Notes under the pieces: model-generated | Seen by the model: only the letters and a program-made list of their open reading frames with translations | The model's database searches: none | Told to the model about the DNA's origin: nothing | Shown here: one piece after another, positions 52,322-61,392 of the stretch | Numbering within the stretch: the first letter of the stretch is position 1 | Layout of the letters: the number at the start of each line of letters is the position of its first letter | Program-made: the position numbers and the translations under genes | Origin: JAILEN01 sp036723975 | GTDB lineage: Bacteria > Bacillota > Clostridia > Lachnospirales > Lachnospiraceae | Length of the DNA: 64,000 nt | Assembly: GCA_036723975.1 (NCBI GenBank) | Contig: DAIMGJ010000006.1 | Coordinates: 1-64,000 of the forward strand | Direction: 5' to 3'

Positions 52322-52684
52322 ATGCAAGGTCAAGGCCAAATGAAAACTGACTTCGGTAAAATATTGATTGATGCAGACGTAATTGCTACCTATGCCGGAT
52401 CCGTTGCAGTAGAGTGCTTCGGTATTGTTGGTATGGCAGCCGTTAATATGAAAGACGGATTGGTAAAGCTTTTAAAAGCAGATTACTTAAATCACGGTAT
52501 TGATGTAACTGTTGTGGACAATGAGATTTCTTTGGATTTCCATGTAATCGTATCATACGGCGTAGGGATTTCCACAGTATGTGAGAATCTTGAAGAAACC
52601 GTTAAATACCGTGTAGAAGAGTTTACAGGCATGAAAGTTAAGAATATTAATGTCTTCGTTGAAGGCGTTCGTGTCATTGACTAG
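52322..52684 (+). CDS. Asp23/Gls24 family envelope stress protein (YloU-like)
   Basis: A 120-residue Asp23/Gls24-family protein. FGKILIDADVIATYAGSVAVECFGIVGMA and the C-terminal VEEFTGMKVKNINVFVEGVRVID are diagnostic. Members are membrane-associated alkaline-shock or envelope-stress proteins without known enzyme activity. TTGGAGG precedes the ATG. It lies 14 bp ahead of the DAK2-domain gene, the same yloU-yloV pairing as in Bacillus. Confidence 0.92.
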   Translation: MQGQGQMKTDFGKILIDADVIATYAGSVAVECFGIVGMAAVNMKDGLVKLLKADYLNHGIDVTVVDNEISLDFHVIVSYGVGISTVCENLEETVKYRVEEFTGMKVKNINVFVEGVRVID

Positions 52685-52698
52685 GAGGATTTTTTAAG

Positions 52699-54333
52699 TT
52701 GGAAGTTACAAATATCAGTGCGTCTGAATTTGCCAAGATGTTTTTAGCAGGTTCGAAATATTTAGAGGCAAATAAAGATCTAATTAATGAATTAAATGTT
52801 TTTCCGGTTCCTGACGGTGATACCGGTACAAATATGACCATGACCATTATGTCAGCCGCAAAAGAAGTGGCTATTTTGGAAGATCCGGATATGGCTACAC
52901 TATGCAAGGCCATGTCTTCCGGCTCTTTAAGAGGTGCCAGAGGTAACTCCGGCGTTATTTTATCTCAGTTATTCCGAGGATTTACCAAGGTTGCCAAGAC
53001 AAATGAGACTTTAACCGTTGAGATTATTGCGGAGGCTTGCCAGAAGTCCTGCGAAACAGCGTATAAAGCTGTTATGAAACCAAAAGAAGGTACCATTCTT
53101 ACGGTTGCTAAAGCAGTTGCCGATAAGGCTACTGAGATGGTAGATAAAACCGATGATGTCATCGAGTTTTATGAAGCGGTTTTAAATGCCGGTGAAGAAG
53201 CATTGGCTCGTACCCCTGAACTTTTACCTGTATTAAAACAGGCAGGAGTAGTGGATTCCGGCGGACAGGGATTGATTGAAGTCCTTCGCGGTGGATATGA
53301 CTATATCTGCGGTAAAGAAATCGATCTTACCGTTGAGGGAGCTGCAAAGCCGGAGGCAAAGGCTGAGGTTTCTATGCCGAAGTTCTTATATCGTATGTCT
53401 TTTGTTATCAACTCCACAACACCGATTGATGCAAAGGATGTGATGGACTACAAGGTATACTTGGAAGCTTTGGGGGAAGAAATCTCCGTAGAGCAAAAGA
53501 AACAGTCCATTTCCGTTATTATTATGACAAATGAACCGGGACGTGTTATTACAAAAGCCACAAAGCTTGGAACCATGTCTCAGGTTTCCATGATAAATAT
53601 TGTAGATGATGATGTAAAAGACAGTGAAATAATCATCGAAACACCAAAGAAAAAAGAAGAAAAAGAACCTGAAAAAGACTTTGGCTTTGTTACAGTTGCC
53701 TCAGGTAAAGGCTTAGTACAGATTTTTAAAGATCTTGGTGCTGATGTAGTCATCGAAGGCGGACAGACCATGAACCCGAGTACGGACGATATTTTATCGG
53801 CAGTAGAAAAGGTTAACGCCAAGACAGTTTTCGTTTTGCCAAACAATAAAAACATTATTTTGGCAGCAAATCAGGCGGAGAAACTTTGCGAAAACAAGAA
53901 AGTAGTTGTGATCCCTTCAAAGACATTACCACAGGGTATTACAGCACTTATCAACTTCGTTCCGGATGCTTCCGAAAAAGAAAACACCAAAAATATGACG
54001 GATGAACTTGCAAATGTGAAATCCGGAGAAGTTACCTACGCAGTTCGCGATACAATGATCGACGATAAGGAGATTAAAGAAGGCGACTATATGGGTATCG
54101 GGGATGCCGGTATTCTTTCCGTAAATACCGATTTAACCGAAGTTATGATTCAGATGCTTGAAGAAATGGTGGATGAAGAGGCCTCATTAATCAGCTTATA
54201 TTCTGGAGCGGATGTGAAAAAGGGTGATGCTACCAAGATGAAAAAGGCTGTAGAAAAACGGTTTGATTCACTTGAAGTTGAACTTCAGGAAGGTGGACAG
54301 CCGGTTTATTATTACGTAACGTCAGTAGAATAA
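52699..54333 (+). CDS. fakA: DAK2 domain protein, fatty acid kinase FakA/YloV-like
   Basis: Homologous to the ATP-binding subunit that phosphorylates fatty acids bound to a FakB/DegV protein. The 544 residues have an N-terminal DhaL/DAK2 domain (about 10-200) with NELNVFPVPDGDTGTNMTMT and GARGNSGVILSQLFRG, a central domain and a C-terminal FakA-type domain containing VLPNNKNIILAANQAEK. The start is TTG, fixed by AGGAGG 10 nt upstream; no ATG fits. No fakB is adjacent. It is cotranscribed with asp23 and recG (1-nt gap). Confidence 0.88.
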   Translation: MEVTNISASEFAKMFLAGSKYLEANKDLINELNVFPVPDGDTGTNMTMTIMSAAKEVAILEDPDMATLCKAMSSGSLRGARGNSGVILSQLFRGFTKVAKTNETLTVEIIAEACQKSCETAYKAVMKPKEGTILTVAKAVADKATEMVDKTDDVIEFYEAVLNAGEEALARTPELLPVLKQAGVVDSGGQGLIEVLRGGYDYICGKEIDLTVEGAAKPEAKAEVSMPKFLYRMSFVINSTTPIDAKDVMDYKVYLEALGEEISVEQKKQSISVIIMTNEPGRVITKATKLGTMSQVSMINIVDDDVKDSEIIIETPKKKEEKEPEKDFGFVTVASGKGLVQIFKDLGADVVIEGGQTMNPSTDDILSAVEKVNAKTVFVLPNNKNIILAANQAEKLCENKKVVVIPSKTLPQGITALINFVPDASEKENTKNMTDELANVKSGEVTYAVRDTMIDDKEIKEGDYMGIGDAGILSVNTDLTEVMIQMLEEMVDEEASLISLYSGADVKKGDATKMKKAVEKRFDSLEVELQEGGQPVYYYVTSVE

Positions 54334-54334
54334 T

Positions 54335-56389
54335 ATGTATACATTAGAAGATTCCATTACAACTTTAAAGGGTGTCGGTGTAAAGACTGCAGGTCTTTAT
54401 CATCGACTATCGTTGGAAAGTGTGTGGGATCTTCTTTTTTATTTTCCAAGAACCTACGAAAAATATCCGCAGGTTCTTTCTGATTTTACGGATATAAATG
54501 AAGAGGAAAAAGTTGCCCTGCCTATGACGGTATCCGAGATTCCAAAGAATGTGAAAACAAAACGTATGGATATTACCACACTGCATGGTTTTTATCACGA
54601 TGTCCCGGTGGAGATGGTATGGTTTCGCTCCCCCTATATAAAAAATCAATTGAAATTGAATGAGACCTATATTTTTTACGGAAAGCTTCTGTCGGAAGGC
54701 GCTTTTAAAAAGAAAATGGAGCAGCCGGTTGTTTTTACCGAAGAAAAATATGCTTCAGTGCGTTCTTCGCTGCAACCGGTGTATGGTTTGACGAAAGGGC
54801 TTACCAACAATGCCATAAAAAAACAAATGCATTCTGTTTTGGAAGAGGTGGAAATCAAAGAGTATTTGCAACCTGCCTATTTGGATGAGAGAAGTCTTAT
54901 GAATCTTTCACAAGCTATTTTAAAGATTCATTTTCCGAACTCCTTTGAGGAGTTAAAAGAGGCCAGAAAACGCTTGGTGTATGACGAGTTCTTGTGCTTT
55001 TTGTTGGATATGGAACGGGGAAAGCTTTCGGAAGAAGCTGTCCCAAATGAGTTTTTACTTTCAAAAGATGATTATTACAAATCATGCTTGGCGAAACTTC
55101 CCTTTGAACTTACAAAAGGGCAGTCCGACAGCCTTTTAGATCTTGTTTCGGATATGAAAGGACCGGTGATTACACAACGCTTGATTCAAGGAGATGTGGG
55201 AAGCGGCAAAACAATTCTTGCATTTTTGGCTATGACTTTGTTTTTGGAAAACGGCTATCAATCAGCGATTATGGCACCTACGGAGATTTTGGCAAAACAG
55301 CATTTTGACACTTTTAACTCCTATATAAAGCTGTTTGAACTTCCTTTTGAAGCGGTTCTTTTGGTGGGATCTATGACACAAAAAGAAAAAAAGGCTGTTT
55401 ATGAAAAGATTTCTTCCGGTCAGGCTGTATATGTCATAGGTACCAATGCACTGATTCAGGAAAAGGTAAATTATGATTCTTTAGGACTTGTAATTACGGA
55501 TGAACAGCATCGATTTGGTGTAAAGCAAAGAGATGCCCTTCGAAAGAAGGGGGGAAATCCCTTTTGCGTCGTTATGTCTGCAACGCCGATTCCGAGAACT
55601 TTGTCCATGATTCTGTACGGGGATATGAATATATCTGTGATATCCGATGTCCCGAGGAATCGTTTGCCTGTAAAAAATGCGGTGATTACCAAAAAAGAAC
55701 TAACCACGGCATATCAATTGATTTATAAAGAAGTGGAACGTGGGCATCAGGCTTATGTGATCTGCCCATTGGTGGAAGCGAGCGAAAAGACGGAAAGCGA
55801 AAACGTGGAAGACTATGGGAAAAAGCTTTCACAGTTGTTTGGGTGCAGAATCCGTGTCGGAATTCTTCATGGGAAAATGTCTGCAGAAGAAAAACAAAGC
55901 GTAATGGAGGATTTTCTAAATAAGAAACTGGATGTGCTTTGCTCTACGACGGTAGTGGAAGTAGGTGTCAATGTCCCGAATGTGACGGTGATGCTGATTG
56001 AAGATGCCCATCGATTCGGTTTGGCTGCGCTTCATCAGTTGCGTGGTCGCGTAGGGCGTGGTGATGCACAAAGCTATTGCATCTTTGTTGACGGTGGCAA
56101 GAATAAGGAAAAAAACAAACGTCTGGAAGTTTTAAACAAATCAAATGACGGTTTCTATATTGCAAGTGAAGATTTGAAGCTTCGCGGTCCCGGTGACTTT
56201 TACGGCATCCGCCAAAGCGGGGATTTTGACTTTGCGTTGGCAGACATTTACCAGGATGCGGATGTCCTCCAGATGGCGTCACAAGATGCAAAAGAGATGA
56301 TTCGCATTGATTCAGATTTTTCCAATGAATATGCATCTGTTGGATTGTATTTAAAGTTAAAAAATTCACATCAATATACTAATTTGTAA
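54335..56389 (+). CDS. recG: ATP-dependent DNA helicase RecG
   Basis: Remodels stalled forks and recombination intermediates. The 684 residues contain an N-terminal wedge (OB fold, about 55-145) and a superfamily 2 helicase core: QGDVGSGKT (motif I), APTEILAKQH (Ia), DEQHRFG (II), MSATPIPRTL (III), CSTTVVEVGVNVPN (V) and HQLRGRVGRG (VI). The C-terminal LKLRGPGDFYGIRQSG is the TRG-type region. It starts 1 bp after fakA and is followed by a GC-rich palindrome. Confidence 0.96.
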   Translation: MYTLEDSITTLKGVGVKTAGLYHRLSLESVWDLLFYFPRTYEKYPQVLSDFTDINEEEKVALPMTVSEIPKNVKTKRMDITTLHGFYHDVPVEMVWFRSPYIKNQLKLNETYIFYGKLLSEGAFKKKMEQPVVFTEEKYASVRSSLQPVYGLTKGLTNNAIKKQMHSVLEEVEIKEYLQPAYLDERSLMNLSQAILKIHFPNSFEELKEARKRLVYDEFLCFLLDMERGKLSEEAVPNEFLLSKDDYYKSCLAKLPFELTKGQSDSLLDLVSDMKGPVITQRLIQGDVGSGKTILAFLAMTLFLENGYQSAIMAPTEILAKQHFDTFNSYIKLFELPFEAVLLVGSMTQKEKKAVYEKISSGQAVYVIGTNALIQEKVNYDSLGLVITDEQHRFGVKQRDALRKKGGNPFCVVMSATPIPRTLSMILYGDMNISVISDVPRNRLPVKNAVITKKELTTAYQLIYKEVERGHQAYVICPLVEASEKTESENVEDYGKKLSQLFGCRIRVGILHGKMSAEEKQSVMEDFLNKKLDVLCSTTVVEVGVNVPNVTVMLIEDAHRFGLAALHQLRGRVGRGDAQSYCIFVDGGKNKEKNKRLEVLNKSNDGFYIASEDLKLRGPGDFYGIRQSGDFDFALADIYQDADVLQMASQDAKEMIRIDSDFSNEYASVGLYLKLKNSHQYTNL

Positions 56390-56493
56390 AATACTTTCCC
56401 GCCTCCCGCAGGGCACCCCACATGCTCCCTCGGCCGCTTAAACCGCTTACCCTCGGGGCATGGTCCCTCCCCTGCTCGCGGCGGGATATTTAC
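56390..56493. repeat. GC-rich imperfect palindrome after recG
   Basis: The two ~45-nt arms are approximate complements (CCCGCCTCCCGCAGGG and complement-like CCCTGCTCGCGGCGGG, then CATGCTCCCTCGG against CCCTCGGGGCATG) around a short centre. The GC content is far above the neighbouring DNA. It can end recG transcription but lacks a U-tract at the stem base. The composition suggests an imported palindromic element. Confidence 0.65.
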
Positions 56494-56586
56494 TCTTTTC
56501 AAATGGCTTATTGCATGTTATTATATGCATACATTTCATTTTAGAGTCTTTTTTATCTTATACATTCCCCAGGAATAGGAGAAAAA

Positions 56587-58122
56587 TTGTATAGTGTTGT
56601 TTCGACTGCCATAGTAAATGGTATTGATGGTGTACCGGTGTCTGTGGAAGCAGATATTTCCGAAGGTATGCCGGTGTTTGAAATGGTTGGATTTTTAGGG
56701 GCTGAAGTTCGGGAGGCAAAAGAACGGGTTCGAATTGCATTAAAGAATTGTGGTTATCATTTGCCGGTGAAGCGTATCACCATTAACATTCTTCCTGCCG
56801 GTATAAAAAAAACAGGAAGCGGCTTTGATTTACCTATAGCGATTTCCCTTCTTTCTGCTATGGAAATCATAAAAGAAACAGACTTTTCCAATTTATTCTT
56901 TGTCGGTGAACTGGGATTGGACGGAACGATTCACGGCGTGAACGGAATATTATCAATGGTATCCGGTGCATCCGATATAGGGAAAAAAGTTTTTGTTGTT
57001 CCCATGGAAAACAGGGTAGAAGCGATGCTAATCCCTGATATTACCGTAGTGGGAGTATCTACCTTGCAAGAAACAATTCTTTTTCTAAACGAAAATCTTG
57101 TTCCGATACAGTACTCCTGTAAGAAATCCAACAACTCAAATCTTGATGCAGTAGGTGATTTTTCCGATATCAATGGACAGGAATTTGTAAAACGGGCATG
57201 TGAAGTGGCTTGCAGTGGAATGCACAATCTTTTGATGGTAGGTCCTCCGGGTGCGGGAAAAACCATGATAGCAAAATGTATTCCATCCATTCTTCCGGAA
57301 ATGTCAAAAGAAGAACAACTTATACTGTCAAAGATATACAGCATTTGCGGTTTATTTGGAGAACGGGAAGAACTTTTGTCTGTACGACCGTTTCGAAATC
57401 CCCATCATACCATCAGTCCGGCGGGACTTACGGGCGGCGGGGGAAGTACCATTCGACCCGGGGAGATATCACTTGCTTCAAAAGGAGTGTTGTTTTTGGA
57501 TGAGTTGCCGGAGTTTCGAAATGAAACTTTGGAGGTTCTTCGACAACCGTTAGAAGAGAAAAAAGTGCATATTACAAGAGCAAAAGGAGATTATACTTTT
57601 CCTGCGGATTTCACTTTGGTAGCCGCTATGAACCCCTGTAAATGTGGCTATTTCCCGAACTTTAACAAGTGTACCTGTAATAAACAATCCATAAGGAATT
57701 ACCTTGGACGAATCTCTCAACCGCTGTTGGACCGCATTGACTTGTGTGTGCATATAGAAGAAGTTCCTTTTAAAGATATATCATCGGTTCGCGTGAATGA
57801 ATCATCCGAGAGTATTCGAAAACGCGTGGAAAAAGTACATGCAATTCAAAAGAATCGATATAAAGATGAAGGTTTTTCCTACAACCATCAAATCCCGGTA
57901 AATAAAATGGATACCTACTGCAAGTTGGATGAGGAAAGCTTTTCTTATATGGAGAAAATGTTTGATGAAGTGGGGCTTACGGCCCGGACTTATCACAGAA
58001 TTTTAAAAGTGAGTCGCACCATTGCGGATATGGATGAAAAAGAAAACATCGAACTTTGTCACTTGAAAGAAGCGTTTTTATATCGGAGTATGGACAAACG
58101 ATATTGGGAGAAAATTCTATGA
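56587..58122 (+). CDS. comM: YifB/ComM-family Mg-chelatase-like AAA ATPase
   Basis: A 511-residue ComM homologue; in naturally competent bacteria ComM is a branch-migration helicase for incoming DNA. It has an N-terminal Lon-protease-like (S5) domain (about 20-165), AAA+ Walker A GPPGAGKTMIAKCIPSILPEM (about 218-238), FRNPHHTISPAGLTGGG, Walker B GVLFLDELPEF, a four-cysteine motif in NPCKCGYFPNFNKCTCN, and a C-terminal Mg_chelatase_C domain. The start is TTG, set by AGGAG 5 nt upstream; no ATG is available. It overlaps dprA by ATGA. Confidence 0.9.
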   Translation: MYSVVSTAIVNGIDGVPVSVEADISEGMPVFEMVGFLGAEVREAKERVRIALKNCGYHLPVKRITINILPAGIKKTGSGFDLPIAISLLSAMEIIKETDFSNLFFVGELGLDGTIHGVNGILSMVSGASDIGKKVFVVPMENRVEAMLIPDITVVGVSTLQETILFLNENLVPIQYSCKKSNNSNLDAVGDFSDINGQEFVKRACEVACSGMHNLLMVGPPGAGKTMIAKCIPSILPEMSKEEQLILSKIYSICGLFGEREELLSVRPFRNPHHTISPAGLTGGGGSTIRPGEISLASKGVLFLDELPEFRNETLEVLRQPLEEKKVHITRAKGDYTFPADFTLVAAMNPCKCGYFPNFNKCTCNKQSIRNYLGRISQPLLDRIDLCVHIEEVPFKDISSVRVNESSESIRKRVEKVHAIQKNRYKDEGFSYNHQIPVNKMDTYCKLDEESFSYMEKMFDEVGLTARTYHRILKVSRTIADMDEKENIELCHLKEAFLYRSMDKRYWEKIL

Positions 58123-59204
58123 AATATAAGTATTATTTAGCTTGTAACTACTTTTTTACCAATAAAGAGAAACGTTTCTTATATGAAGCTTTTCATGATT
58201 ATGAAGAAATTTATCGGCAATCAAAAAATGATTTGATGAAGCTTTCGTTTTTGAACAAGGAAAGCATAGAAAAAAGCATAGAATTCAAAAATCATTTTTA
58301 CTTAGACGAAGAATATGAAGCTTTTCTGCAAAACGGTATGGGAGTTGTTTGTTACTTTGACGAGGAGTTCCCTCAGAAACTTCGAAACATTCATAACCCT
58401 CCGTTTCAATTGTTTTATTTCGGAAGATTGCCGAAGAAAGAGGAGCGAATTATTTCCGTAGTGGGAGCAAGAAGATGTAGCGGATACGGAAAAGAGATGA
58501 CGCTTAAGTTTTCGGAAGAATTGGCACAAAAGGGTTTTTCTGTGGTTAGCGGTTTGGCCATGGGTGTGGACGGATATGCCCACGAGGGAGCTTTAAAAGG
58601 AAAAGGAGATACCTATGCTATTTTAGGTTGCGGTGTGGATATATGTTATCCTCCGAATCATCATAAATTGTATGAAGAAATAAAACATAAGGGTGGGGTG
58701 ATTTCGGAATATGCTCCCCACACCAATCCCATGCCGGAGTTTTTTCCTAATCGGAATCGAATCATTTCCGGATTGTGTGATGTGCTTTTGGTCATGGAGG
58801 CAAAAGAGCACAGCGGTTCTTTGATTACAGCAAATTTTGCCTTAGAGCAGGGAAAAGATGTGTTTGCAATGCCCGGCAGAATTACAGATACGTTAAGCAG
58901 CGGGTCCAACAAACTTATTGCACAGGGAGCCGGGATTATTTGTTCTGTTTCCCAATTGATCTCTGATATAAATGAATTGAAAAATTGGAACTATAATCCG
59001 ACGGAATGCATTTATCACAAAAAATTGAACCTTGAAAAAGAAGATTTGTTGGTGTATAGTTGTTTCGATTTTAACTCAAAAAGCATCGATGAAATCGTTA
59101 CAGAGACTGATTTAGAGCTTATGACGGTATTGCGTTGTGTTTTACATTTGTCCGATTTGGGTTTGATCGAAGAGAGTTTTATGAATCAATACATAAAGGT
59201 TTAA
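58119..59204 (+). CDS. dprA: DNA processing protein DprA (Smf)
   Basis: Binds single-stranded DNA and loads RecA, mainly in transformation. The 361 residues have a helical N terminus, the Rossmann-like core with VVGARRCSGYGKEM, VSGLAMGVDGYAHEGAL, LGCGVDICYPPNHHKL, PNRNRIISGL, EHSGSLITANFALEQGKDVFAMPG and GSNKLIAQGA, and a C-terminal winged helix. The ATG at 58119 overlaps the comM stop and has GGGAGAAAA upstream. The frame runs on inside comM and is rejected. Together with comM it suggests latent transformation capacity. Confidence 0.94.
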   Translation: MKYKYYLACNYFFTNKEKRFLYEAFHDYEEIYRQSKNDLMKLSFLNKESIEKSIEFKNHFYLDEEYEAFLQNGMGVVCYFDEEFPQKLRNIHNPPFQLFYFGRLPKKEERIISVVGARRCSGYGKEMTLKFSEELAQKGFSVVSGLAMGVDGYAHEGALKGKGDTYAILGCGVDICYPPNHHKLYEEIKHKGGVISEYAPHTNPMPEFFPNRNRIISGLCDVLLVMEAKEHSGSLITANFALEQGKDVFAMPGRITDTLSSGSNKLIAQGAGIICSVSQLISDINELKNWNYNPTECIYHKKLNLEKEDLLVYSCFDFNSKSIDEIVTETDLELMTVLRCVLHLSDLGLIEESFMNQYIKV

Positions 59205-59215
59205 GGGAAAAGACT

Positions 59216-61285
59216 GTGAAAAATCTCGTGATTGTGGAGTCGCCCACAAAGGTTAAAACAATCAAAAAATTCTTAGGAAAGAATTTTGAAGTTATGGCTT
59301 CAAACGGCCATGTTCGTGATTTGCCAAAGTCCCAGTTGGGAATTGATTGCGATCATGATTTTGAACCAAAGTATATTACGATTCGAGGAAAGGGAGACCT
59401 TTTGGCTGAACTCCGTAAAGAAGCAAAAAAAGCCGATAAAATTTATCTTGCAACTGACCCGGACCGCGAGGGAGAGGCGATTTCATGGCATTTGACAAAG
59501 GCGTTGAATCTCGAAGAGGGAAAATATGTCCGTATTACATTTAATGAAATCACCAAAAATGCAGTAAAAAATTCATTCAAGAATCCAAGAGAAATCGATA
59601 TGAATCTTGTGAATGCACAACAGACCAGACGTATCTTGGATCGTATTGTGGGATATCGCATTTCTCCGGTATTGTGGGTAAAGGTAAAGCGTGGCCTTTC
59701 TGCTGGTAGAGTACAATCTTCTACATTAAATATCATTTGTAACAGAGAAGAGGAAATCAATGATTTTGTTCCTCAGGAATATTACACTTTGGATGCGACT
59801 TTAAAGAACGGAAAGAAAACGTTTCCGGTATCTTTCTATGGTACAAAGGATAAAAAACTTGAAATCAGTGATAAAGAGTCCCTGGAAAAGATTCTGAAAG
59901 AAATCGGAAACAGCGATTTTGTTGTGGACGAGATTAAGACATCCAAACGTACCCGTAAGTCACCCCTTCCGTTTACCACATCCACCATGCAGCAGGAAGC
60001 CTCCAAAGCATTGAACTTTTCCATCCAAAAAACCATGCAGGTGGCACAGCAACTTTACGAAGGTGTTAATGTCAAGGGAAGCGGAACGGTAGGTCTTATT
60101 ACTTATCTTCGTACAGACTCTATTCGTATTTCCGATGAAGCAAAGGCTTTGGCAAAGGAGTTTATTACCGAAAAGTACGGTTCCTCCTACTATAAACCCT
60201 ATAATCCTCCGATGAAGGGAAAAAAGGGAAATATTCAGGATGCCCATGAAGCCATCCGTCCTTCCGATATTGGTCGCATTCCATCTGAAATTGCAGATTC
60301 TTTGACTAAAGATCAATTGAAATTGTATTCCTTGATATATTACCGCTTTTTGGCTTCTCAGATGGCGGATTCCGAATATGATGTTTTATCTCTTCGATTT
60401 GCTGCAAAGGGGTATATCTTTACTCAGTCAGAGTCAAAAAAGACATTTGACGGTTTTACCGCAATATATGAAGAGGCGGATGAAAAGGATACTGAGACCA
60501 AATATCAGCTTTCTTCCTTGCATGTGAAGGACAGCCTTCCTTGCAATGAACTTGTGGAAAAGCAGCACTTTACCCAGGCACCGCCTCGATTTACGGAAGC
60601 TTCTTTGGTTCATACCTTAGAAGAACTCGGAATCGGACGACCAAGTACCTATTCACCGATTATTACAACGCTTTTAAAGCGTCGTTATATTACCAAAGAA
60701 GGACGACAGATTTACGTTACAGAGTTGGGAGATATCGTTAACGATATTATGAAAAAATCTTTCCCAACCATTGTAAACCAAAACTTTACTGCAAATCTGG
60801 AAGGGCTTTTGGATGGAGTGGAAGACGGTTCCGTTGAGTGGAAATCCGTAGTCCGAAACTTCTATCCGGATTTGGATGAGCAGGTTCGCCAGGCAGAAAA
60901 AGAACTTGAAAAAGTGAAAATAGAGCCTGAAGTTACGGATGTAGTTTGCGAAAAGTGTGGACGTAAAATGATTGTAAAATACGGTCCGAAAGGAAAGTTC
61001 CTGGGATGCCCGGGGTATCCGGAATGTGTCAATGCAAAACCGTATCTTAAGAATATCGGTGTGAATTGCCCGGTCTGCGGCAAGGAATTGGTGGAAAGAA
61101 GATCCAAAAAGGGACGTAAGTTCTATGGCTGCGAAGGGTATCCTGACTGCGACTTTTCAAGCTGGCAGATACCGGTAAACAAGAAATGCCCGAAATGCGG
61201 TAGTTATATGGTTCGAAAAGGAAATAAAATCGTTTGTGCTTCTGATACATGTGGCTACAGCGAATCGTCTAAAAATGAAGATTAA
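59216..61285 (+). CDS. topA: DNA topoisomerase I
   Basis: A type IA topoisomerase relaxing negative supercoils. The 689 residues begin with the TOPRIM domain (NLVIVESPTKVKTIKKFLG and ATDPDREGEAISWHL). The active-site tyrosine is Tyr297 in LITYLRTDSIRIS. Three C-terminal zinc-ribbon motifs follow: CEKCG...CPGYPEC, CPVCG...CEGYPDC and CPKCG...CASDTC. The start is GTG at 59216 with AAGGG upstream, just after the dprA stop. The open frame begins inside dprA and is not used. A weak AT hairpin spans the stop codon. Confidence 0.96.
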   Translation: MKNLVIVESPTKVKTIKKFLGKNFEVMASNGHVRDLPKSQLGIDCDHDFEPKYITIRGKGDLLAELRKEAKKADKIYLATDPDREGEAISWHLTKALNLEEGKYVRITFNEITKNAVKNSFKNPREIDMNLVNAQQTRRILDRIVGYRISPVLWVKVKRGLSAGRVQSSTLNIICNREEEINDFVPQEYYTLDATLKNGKKTFPVSFYGTKDKKLEISDKESLEKILKEIGNSDFVVDEIKTSKRTRKSPLPFTTSTMQQEASKALNFSIQKTMQVAQQLYEGVNVKGSGTVGLITYLRTDSIRISDEAKALAKEFITEKYGSSYYKPYNPPMKGKKGNIQDAHEAIRPSDIGRIPSEIADSLTKDQLKLYSLIYYRFLASQMADSEYDVLSLRFAAKGYIFTQSESKKTFDGFTAIYEEADEKDTETKYQLSSLHVKDSLPCNELVEKQHFTQAPPRFTEASLVHTLEELGIGRPSTYSPIITTLLKRRYITKEGRQIYVTELGDIVNDIMKKSFPTIVNQNFTANLEGLLDGVEDGSVEWKSVVRNFYPDLDEQVRQAEKELEKVKIEPEVTDVVCEKCGRKMIVKYGPKGKFLGCPGYPECVNAKPYLKNIGVNCPVCGKELVERRSKKGRKFYGCEGYPDCDFSSWQIPVNKKCPKCGSYMVRKGNKIVCASDTCGYSESSKNED

Positions 61286-61320
61286 TTTATGAAATAGACA
61301 CATAAATTGTGAAATTTTTA
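61284..61320 (+). terminator. Weak terminator-like hairpin after topA
   Basis: AATTTATG (61284-61291) pairs with CATAAATT (61301-61308), followed by an AT-rich stretch with TTTTTA. It is AT-only, so termination is doubtful. Confidence 0.3.
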
Positions 61321-61333
61321 TTAATATTTTTTA

Positions 61334-61348
61334 AATTGATTGAAAATT
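61334..61348. promoter_or_regulatory. Candidate CodY box at the codY promoter
   Basis: AATTGATTGAAAATT matches AATTTTCWGAAAATT at 12 of 15 positions and overlaps the -35 box, which would give autorepression. Inference. Confidence 0.4.
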
Positions 61349-61368
61349 TCGCCATATAATGTTAAAAT
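61340..61368 (+). promoter_or_regulatory. codY promoter
   Basis: TTGAAA (61340-61345), 17 bp, TAAAAT (61363-61368). An overlapping TATAAT lies in the spacer. Confidence 0.6.
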
Positions 61369-61392
61369 AATAGCACTTGTGGAGGAATTTTT

